From assembly GCF_001665625.1 (NCBI RefSeq), contig NZ_LZSY01000172.1:1-64000 (forward strand): 64,000 nt of DNA, given 5' to 3'. Both the position numbers and the translations under genes were made by a program. Shown piece after piece: positions 58,740-64,000 of this stretch. The notes beneath the pieces were generated by a model. It had not been told where the DNA came from, searched no databases, and worked only from the letters and a program-made list of their open reading frames with translations. How positions within the stretch are numbered: position 1 is the stretch's first letter; every line of letters starts with the position of its first letter. The stretch comes from Mycolicibacterium peregrinum. GTDB lineage: Bacteria > Actinomycetota > Actinomycetes > Mycobacteriales > Mycobacteriaceae.

Positions 58740-59970
58740 CGCCCGCACCGCCCTCGAAATCGTCGGACAGCGCCGCCGCCAACTGCAGGGTGCGGCGCCG
58801 GAACGCCGGCCGCAGCAGATCGAAATGGATCTCGGTGCCCGCGGCGATGTGTTTGTCCCACGGCAGCACGAACACCCGGCCCGGAGCCACATGCTTCTGG
58901 AACTGATGCACCAGGTCGCCGGTGTTCACGTTGGGTTTACGGGGCCCGACGTGGTTGACCACCACGCAGGAGCGGTTGAGCAGGTCCTGGTACCCGTTGT
59001 GACGCAACCAGTCCATGGTCACCGCGGCCTGGCGCGCACCGTCGATCGAGGCACTGGCCACGATGACCGCACTGGAAACCGTCGCCAACACGCCGCGGCC
59101 GGCCGGCGCGAACATGTCGGCCGCGCAGTCGGCCAGCACCAGGTTGTAGTGCTTGGAGACAGCGGCGGTCGCCGCATTCCAGTCGGCGTCGTTGAAGGCC
59201 CGGCTGGCGCCGCTGTACTCATCGCTGGACAGCACTTCCAGCTTCGACTCGTTCATGCTGGTGTAGGCCCGGACATCGTTGTAACGCGACAGGTCCTTGG
59301 CGGCCAGCAGGTCGCTCACCGTCGCCGCGGACTGCCGGCCTGCCCGGTCGGCCAGATTGCCGCCGGCCGGGTCGGCGTCGACGGCGAGGATCCGGTCACC
59401 CCGAACCGCGCTCAGAACCGATCCGAGCGCCACGGTGACGGTGGTCTTGCCCACGCCGCCTTTCAGGCCGAAGACACCGATCTGATGGGACTCACGGGCG
59501 GTGCGGCGCACCCTGGCGTAGAGGTCCAGTTCGTACAGCTCGTCGCGGGACAACCCCAGGTTGAGGCGGGTGGTGACATAGACCGCCCGCCGCCAGCCGC
59601 GCCGCGGCTGCATCTTGACCGAGGAGCGCACGCCGACGCGGGAGAGGTTGTCGATGGCGCGGGGCTCGCCCGGAGCGGCCGCCGGGACCGGTTGTTCCAG
59701 GATCCAGCTCCCGGCCGAGGACGACCCGCTGATCGGGCGGCCGGGGACCGGCGGGAGCTTGGTGGTGATCTCCGATTCGCGGGGAGCAGCGAAATTCGAG
59801 GTCAGAACGATGGGAGGAGTCGATACCCTGGCGTCGCCGTGGCGGGACCGTCCGCTCGGCAGGGCCGCGACCGGTCCGCCCAGCAGGGCGTCGAGTCCGC
59901 CGTATCCCAGAGGTTCCCTGGCGTGTTTGGCGTCGCCGGAGTACATGAGCCGGTCGTCGTCGGCCGACAT
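58735..59970 (-). CDS. MinD/ParA-type ATPase, ESX/EspI-like
   Basis: A 411-aa ATPase. A disordered Pro/Ser/Ala-rich N-terminus of about 130 residues is followed by the deviant Walker A FGLKGGVGKTTVTVALG near residue 165, a Walker A' VDADPAGGNLADR and Walker B-like LVLADCAADMF. This is the layout of ESX secretion-associated ATPases such as EspI. No other ESX genes are in the window, so it is an orphan. A GAGGT site precedes the ATG. The 177-bp upstream gap shows no clear promoter. Confidence 0.8.
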   Translation of the reverse strand: MSADDDRLMYSGDAKHAREPLGYGGLDALLGGPVAALPSGRSRHGDARVSTPPIVLTSNFAAPRESEITTKLPPVPGRPISGSSSAGSWILEQPVPAAAPGEPRAIDNLSRVGVRSSVKMQPRRGWRRAVYVTTRLNLGLSRDELYELDLYARVRRTARESHQIGVFGLKGGVGKTTVTVALGSVLSAVRGDRILAVDADPAGGNLADRAGRQSAATVSDLLAAKDLSRYNDVRAYTSMNESKLEVLSSDEYSGASRAFNDADWNAATAAVSKHYNLVLADCAADMFAPAGRGVLATVSSAVIVASASIDGARQAAVTMDWLRHNGYQDLLNRSCVVVNHVGPRKPNVNTGDLVHQFQKHVAPGRVFVLPWDKHIAAGTEIHFDLLRPAFRRRTLQLAAALSDDFEGGAGV

Positions 59971-60147
59971 AGTTACCTCTCAATCGCTTACTCGCTCCCG
60001 ACGTACCCGGGTTGACCCCTCGGGCGTGCCGCAGCCATCGTCGCACCGGCCGCACAGATTTGTCCGTGCGAAATCCGGATAGAACAGAACCTGCATTATT
60101 GCCCACAACGTCGATCGCAACCACCGCCGAGCTGGCCAGCTACCGCG

Positions 60148-61071
60148 TCATCCGTGCAGGGCGCGGCGCAACGCCGCACCTTGTAGTGCGAAAAGCTGGT
60201 GGCTGACCTCCCACTCGGGAAGCAACGAATCGAACCCGTGGCACGTCCCGGGAAACAGATGCAGTTCGGTGGCAACGCCGTCGGCGAGCAGCCTGCGCGC
60301 ATAGTCGAGTGCCTCGTCGCGCAGCGGATCGAGTTCCGAGCAGGTGATCAGTGCCGGCGCCACACCGGCCAAGGTGGCGGCCCGGGCGGGCACCGCCGCC
60401 TCCGGAACGTCCCTCGCGCCCGCATAGTGCCGCCACATCGCCACCGTCGCCGGGCCGTCGAAGCCCGGGGTGTCGGAGAATTCCTGCTTGGAACGGGTGG
60501 GCCGGTCGTCGAGCACGGGCTGATGCAGCGCCTGGAACACGATCGGTGGAGCGGAACCGGCTGCGGAGTGCTGGGCCAGCAGCGCGGCCAGCGCGCCGCC
60601 GGCGCTGGTGCCGGCAACTGCGATGCGGCCGGCATCGATGTCGAGTTCCCCGGCCAGCGTGGCGGCCCAGTTGAGCACCACCATCGCGTCGTCGAAAGCG
60701 GCCGGATACGGATACTCGGGCGCCAGCCGATAATCCATCGCGATCACCGTGCACCTGGCGCGCCTGGCCAACTCCACGCATTGGATCTGGTCGGTGTCGA
60801 GATTGCCGAGGACGAAGGCACCCGAATGGCAGTAGACGACCACCGGCGACGGCGACGGTCCACCGCGGTAGATGCGAACCGGGATGGTGCGCCGCCCGAG
60901 TGCGACGCGGGCCCCGACGATCTCCACGCCGGGGGTGTCCAGCACCTGCGCAGCGTCCCGCCGACGCTGATCCAGCGAGGTACGCACCACGCCCAACTGC
61001 TCGGCGCTCAGGTCGGTCCGGGCCTCGGCAAATCCGTGTAACGCGGGGTCGAGGCGCTCCAGCCAGGCCAT
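60148..61071 (-). CDS. HSL/lipase-type alpha/beta hydrolase
   Basis: A 307-aa esterase of the hormone-sensitive lipase family. The oxyanion motif is HSGAF in place of the common HGGGF, with MDYRLAPEYPYPAAFDDA and the nucleophile AVAGTSAGGALAALLA. Asp lies in ELDPLRDEALDYA and His in GTCHGFDSLLPEW. It starts 3 bp after the monooxygenase gene, so the enzymes may act in series, with the esterase cleaving the ester made by the monooxygenase. Confidence 0.85.
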   Translation of the reverse strand: MAWLERLDPALHGFAEARTDLSAEQLGVVRTSLDQRRRDAAQVLDTPGVEIVGARVALGRRTIPVRIYRGGPSPSPVVVYCHSGAFVLGNLDTDQIQCVELARRARCTVIAMDYRLAPEYPYPAAFDDAMVVLNWAATLAGELDIDAGRIAVAGTSAGGALAALLAQHSAAGSAPPIVFQALHQPVLDDRPTRSKQEFSDTPGFDGPATVAMWRHYAGARDVPEAAVPARAATLAGVAPALITCSELDPLRDEALDYARRLLADGVATELHLFPGTCHGFDSLLPEWEVSHQLFALQGAALRRALHG

Positions 61072-61074
61072 GGC

Positions 61075-62595
61075 TCAGCCGTCCGTCCGATCGGCGGCCG
61101 CGGGGACCCGGGCCGGGTAGTTGATGGGCGGTTCGAAAGTGTAGTCCGCGGACCGGAACCGGCGGGTCATCGACCAGAAAGCTCGGGCGCTGCGCGGCCA
61201 CTGGGTGACCACCCGGCCGCTCGGGGCCCGGAAGTAACTGCTGCACCGGGTCAGCCACACGGTGCCCTGCATCCACCGGTCGATGTCGGCGAGAAACGCG
61301 GCCATCGCGCCGGGACGCACCGCCACATAGGACTTACGTTTGCGCCGAAGGTGTTTCAGGGCCCGCACCACGTAGCGGGCCTGCGCCTCGAGGATGAAGA
61401 TGACGCTGTTGGAGCCGACATTGGTGTTCGGCCCGTACAGCATGAAGAAATTCGGGAAGCCCGGCACCGTCATGCCCAGGTAGGCGAATGCCCCGTCACT
61501 CCAGGTGTCGTGCAGCGACGCCCCGCCTTCACCGGTGACCTCGATCTCACCCAGGTAATCGGCCGCCGCATAACCGGTGGCGCACACCACGACATCGACG
61601 TCGAGTTCCCGGCCGTCGTCGGTGACCAGGGACCGGGACCGCAGGGCACGAGCCGGGCTGGACACCACCTCGACGTTGGGCTTGGTCAACGCCGCGATGA
61701 AATCCGGGGAGAACACCAGTCTCTTGCACCCCAGCGGGTGATCCGGGGTGAGCCGGGCGCGCAATTCCTCGTCGGCGACGGTCGATTCGAGGAGGTTGAG
61801 TGCAATCGCCTTGAACTCTTGGGTCTTGTCGCTGCCGTTCTCGATGACCGCGATGTTGGATTCACTGCGCAGCCACAGCCGGGTCCGGTAGATCTTCTTC
61901 GCGAACGGCACATGCGCGAACAGCCAGCGTTCCCGGTCGGTGTACGGGCGGTCGGGCTTGGGCAGCACCCAGGTCGCCGAACGTTGCACCGAGTACACCT
62001 TGTCGGCGACCTTCGCCAGTTCCGGAACCACTTGGGAAGCAGTCGATCCGGTGCCGAGAACGGCTACCCTGGCGCCGTCGAGCGCCACGCTGTGATCCCA
62101 TTCAGCGGTGTGCATGACGGTGCCGGTGAACGGCTCCTCGGCCACCAGATCCGGTTGCAGCGGCTGAGTGAACAGTCCGATGGCAGACACCACGATGTCG
62201 AAGCTGTGCTGCCCTCCCGAGGCCGTGGTCAACAGCCAACTGTTGGTGTCGGCATTCCACCGCGCCGAGGTGACCTCGGTGTTCAGCTGCAGATGCGGAC
62301 CCAACCGGTAGCGCTCGGCGCAGCGCTCGAAGTACTCGAGGATCTCCGGTTGCCCCGCCCACAGCCGGCTCCAGCCGGCATTGAGATCGAACGAATACGA
62401 GTAGAGGTGCGACTTCACGTCGCAGGCCAGACCTGGGTACGTGTTGATCCGCCATGTTCCGCCGACCCCGTCCTCGCGGTCGAAGATCGTGAAATCGTCG
62501 AAACCCGCCTTCTTCAGGAAGATTCCGAGCGCCAGCCCACCCGGACCGGCACCGATGATCCCGACTGACAGTCTTGAACCGGGCACCTGCGTCAT
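61075..62595 (-). CDS. Flavin-containing (Baeyer-Villiger-type) monooxygenase
   Basis: A 506-aa two-dinucleotide-fold enzyme. The FAD site is IIGAGPGGLALGIFL, the Baeyer-Villiger fingerprint-like segment is FTGTVMHTAEWDHS, and the NADPH site is VAVLGTGSTASQVVPEL. It would convert a ketone to an ester with O2 and NADPH. The ATG at 62595 overlaps the SDR stop (ATGA); an in-frame ATG at 62610 is possible. It lies between an SDR and an esterase, matching an alcohol-ketone-ester route. Confidence 0.88.
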   Translation of the reverse strand: MTQVPGSRLSVGIIGAGPGGLALGIFLKKAGFDDFTIFDREDGVGGTWRINTYPGLACDVKSHLYSYSFDLNAGWSRLWAGQPEILEYFERCAERYRLGPHLQLNTEVTSARWNADTNSWLLTTASGGQHSFDIVVSAIGLFTQPLQPDLVAEEPFTGTVMHTAEWDHSVALDGARVAVLGTGSTASQVVPELAKVADKVYSVQRSATWVLPKPDRPYTDRERWLFAHVPFAKKIYRTRLWLRSESNIAVIENGSDKTQEFKAIALNLLESTVADEELRARLTPDHPLGCKRLVFSPDFIAALTKPNVEVVSSPARALRSRSLVTDDGRELDVDVVVCATGYAAADYLGEIEVTGEGGASLHDTWSDGAFAYLGMTVPGFPNFFMLYGPNTNVGSNSVIFILEAQARYVVRALKHLRRKRKSYVAVRPGAMAAFLADIDRWMQGTVWLTRCSSYFRAPSGRVVTQWPRSARAFWSMTRRFRSADYTFEPPINYPARVPAAADRTDG

Positions 62596-63305
62596 CCGAT
62601 CTGCAGACATTGGCCGCCGTCGATGACGAGCTCCGAACCGGTAATGAACGCCGCCTGGTCGGACAATAGGAACGCCACCGCGTCGGCCATCTCGCTCGGC
62701 TTGCCCAGCCGCCCCAACGTGGCCCGCTCCGCCAGCCGGGCCTGGGTGGACTCGTCGAGCATCGGCGTCTCGACGGGGCCGGGAAAGATCGAGTTGACCC
62801 GGATCCCGTGACGGCCGAGTTCGGCGGCCGCCACCTGAGTGAGCCCGCGCAGTGCCCACTTCGACGAACCGTAGGCCGCGTGGTGCGGAAACGGGCGGAT
62901 CGCGCCAGTGCTGCAGGTGTTCACCACCGCGGCGTTGTCCGCGCGCCGCAGCGGCTCGAGCGCTGCCTGCAGTCCCAGGAACGGCCCCAGGCAGTTCACT
63001 CGCCACAAGCCCTCGAAACCGCTCGGGGTTTCCTCGGCGATCGAGGCACTGTGCAGCACACCGGCGTTGTTCACCAGTGCGTTGAGCCCACCAAATCGGG
63101 CCACGGTGGCCGATACGGCAGCTTGCCAGTGCTCTGACGATGTCACGTCGAGCTCGACAGCCAACACATCGTCGCCGAACTCCGTTGTAGTAGGGGTGAG
63201 TTCGTCGATCAGATGATCCCCCGCGGTCACCCGGTAGCCGTCGGTCACCAGCCTGCGCACGATGGCCGCGCCCTGGCCCCGGGCAGCTCCGGTCACCAAG
63301 GCCAC
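62592..63305 (-). CDS. Short-chain dehydrogenase/reductase
   Basis: A 237-aa NAD(P)-dependent classical SDR. The cofactor site is ALVTGAARGQGAAIVRRL, followed by LVNNAGVLHS and the catalytic Tyr/Lys in AYGSSKWALRGLTQVA. It overlaps the monooxygenase start by 4 bp. In context it may oxidise an alcohol to the ketone used by the monooxygenase. The start is as given; no ribosome binding site was checked further. Confidence 0.87.
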   Translation of the reverse strand: MALVTGAARGQGAAIVRRLVTDGYRVTAGDHLIDELTPTTTEFGDDVLAVELDVTSSEHWQAAVSATVARFGGLNALVNNAGVLHSASIAEETPSGFEGLWRVNCLGPFLGLQAALEPLRRADNAAVVNTCSTGAIRPFPHHAAYGSSKWALRGLTQVAAAELGRHGIRVNSIFPGPVETPMLDESTQARLAERATLGRLGKPSEMADAVAFLLSDQAAFITGSELVIDGGQCLQIG

Positions 63306-63334
63306 CCGGGTGCGGCCAGGCTGTGGTCCTGCGT

Positions 63335-64000
63335 TCAGTTGTAGCCTCCTCGTTCGGTGCCGGTCGCGGCTTGCGCGGGGGCAGACGGACCGTCGGTATT
63401 TCCTGTTGCCTCGTTGAGGTGTTCGGTGGCACCCCGGCGCAGCGCCTGCGATTCCGAGGCCAGCGTGATCATCTGGAACCCCAAGTCGGCCATGGCCTTT
63501 CCGAGTTTTCCTGCGCCGGCATGGATCCCGGAGACCAGTCCGGCCGCATGGGCGGCAGTCCGGATCGCGACCATCGCCGCCCGCACCTCGGGATGCGTCC
63601 AGGCATCGGACAGTTGGTAACCCATCGAGATGGCCAGATCAGCCGGGCCGACGTAGATCCCGGTGAGACCGGGCACCGCGCAGATCTCGTCGGCAGCAGC
63701 CAGACCCCGCGCGGTCTCGATCATCGCGAACACACTCACCCGGGCTTCCAGCGCTGCGGTGTCGTGTCCCAGACCAGCACGCAACGGCCCGAAGCTGCGT
63801 ATCCCGGCGGGCGCATATCGCGTAGCCGCCACCGCCGAGGCGGCCTGCTCGGCCGATTCCACCATCGCGATGATCACCGCGTCAGCGCCGGCGTCGAGCA
63901 CCCGGCCGATCGGTGCGGGATCGGCCGAGGGCAGGCGCACGGCGGTGGCGATCGGCACGTGCTCCAGGCGCCGCAACAGCAGCGCCACGTCCGCATCGTC
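63335..64000 (-). CDS. HpcH/HpaI-type aldolase, 5' end cut by the window
   Basis: At least 221 codons of a class II pyruvate aldolase/CitE-like enzyme. The core strands are VFAMIETARGLAAADEICA and GIYVGPADLAISMGYQ, the usual Mg2+ and substrate loops, with AGADAVIIAMVES upstream. The frame stays open to the right edge and the family's N-terminal barrel segment is missing, so the gene continues beyond 64000. The C-terminus has a Pro/Ala-rich tail (DGPSAPAQAATGTERGGYN) beyond the family end. It is the first visible gene of the SDR-monooxygenase-esterase operon. Confidence 0.82.
   Translation of the reverse strand, partial: DDADVALLLRRLEHVPIATAVRLPSADPAPIGRVLDAGADAVIIAMVESAEQAASAVAATRYAPAGIRSFGPLRAGLGHDTAALEARVSVFAMIETARGLAAADEICAVPGLTGIYVGPADLAISMGYQLSDAWTHPEVRAAMVAIRTAAHAAGLVSGIHAGAGKLGKAMADLGFQMITLASESQALRRGATEHLNEATGNTDGPSAPAQAATGTERGGYN

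Noticed and set aside
62596-63432. 785-aa monooxygenase frame extending upstream
   Set aside because: The extra sequence is another reading frame of the SDR gene; the SDR and monooxygenase overlap normally by ATGA.

Overview
The window is a gene-dense, high-GC actinobacterial chromosome segment, almost certainly from a non-tuberculous Mycobacterium/Mycolicibacterium. The evidence is mycothione reductase, an EspI/ESX-type ATPase, Rip1, EfpA, F420/deazaflavin oxidoreductases, leaderless -10 promoters of the TANNNT type, and a gene order that, from memory, follows M. tuberculosis Rv2839c (infB) to Rv2870c (dxr). No rRNA, tRNA, CRISPR array, prophage or insertion sequence was seen, and no gene-free gap exceeds 300 bp.

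Layout. 1-2601 (minus): rimP-nusA-ylxR-infB translation/transcription operon, infB cut by the window edge. 2770-3776 (plus): a Tat lipoprotein and a DUF4439 protein. 3846-15190 (minus): mqo, a GNAT gene, Mg/Co-chelatase, cobO, cobB, cysG, efpA, a VOC protein and proS. Between GNAT and chelatase lies a 32-bp tandem repeat that forms a chain of overlapping mini-ORFs. 15453-17885 (plus): hydrolase and mycothione reductase. 17882-19368 (minus): arsR and the Ni/Co permease nicT with a candidate operator. 19378-26291: glnA4-type ligase, C26 amidase, aldehyde dehydrogenase, SDR and GntR regulator, with a divergent APC permease. This looks like a gamma-glutamylation pathway for an amine or amino alcohol, and a 15-bp inverted repeat sits in the divergent promoter region. 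26250-29576: a large SNF2/SWIM helicase.

29674-33263: a two-gene locus for the osmoprotectant dipeptide N-acetylglutaminylglutamine amide (asnO-ngg). 33456-37134 (minus): map, cobQ, lipoprotein and an alpha/beta-hydrolase lacking its serine. 37288-45939: thioesterase, DUF1707 protein, penicillin-binding lipoprotein, tetR with divergent peroxiredoxin-like gene and a large palindrome, then dxr-rip1-ispG-GNAT (MEP isoprenoid pathway plus site-2 protease). 46040-49047: an ECF41/SigI-like sigma factor divergent from an NmrA-like reductase and a Ddn-like oxidoreductase, with two matching ECF promoters facing each other. 49067-53062: an RHH protein with a DUF4097 protein, and two membrane proteins. 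53123-58636: F420 LLM oxidoreductase, photolyase, DUF2631, thioesterase, DUF427 and SRPBCC genes. 58735-59970: an orphan ESX-type ATPase. 60148-64000 (minus): a catabolic-looking operon of HpcH aldolase (cut by the edge), SDR, Baeyer-Villiger-type monooxygenase and HSL-type esterase.

Functional themes are cobalamin synthesis (cysG, cobB, cobO, chelatase, cobQ, nicT), nitrogen/amine use, osmoadaptation and envelope functions. Short repeats with hairpin potential sit in several convergent gaps. One repeat copy appears to be translated as the N-terminal extension of the C26 amidase.
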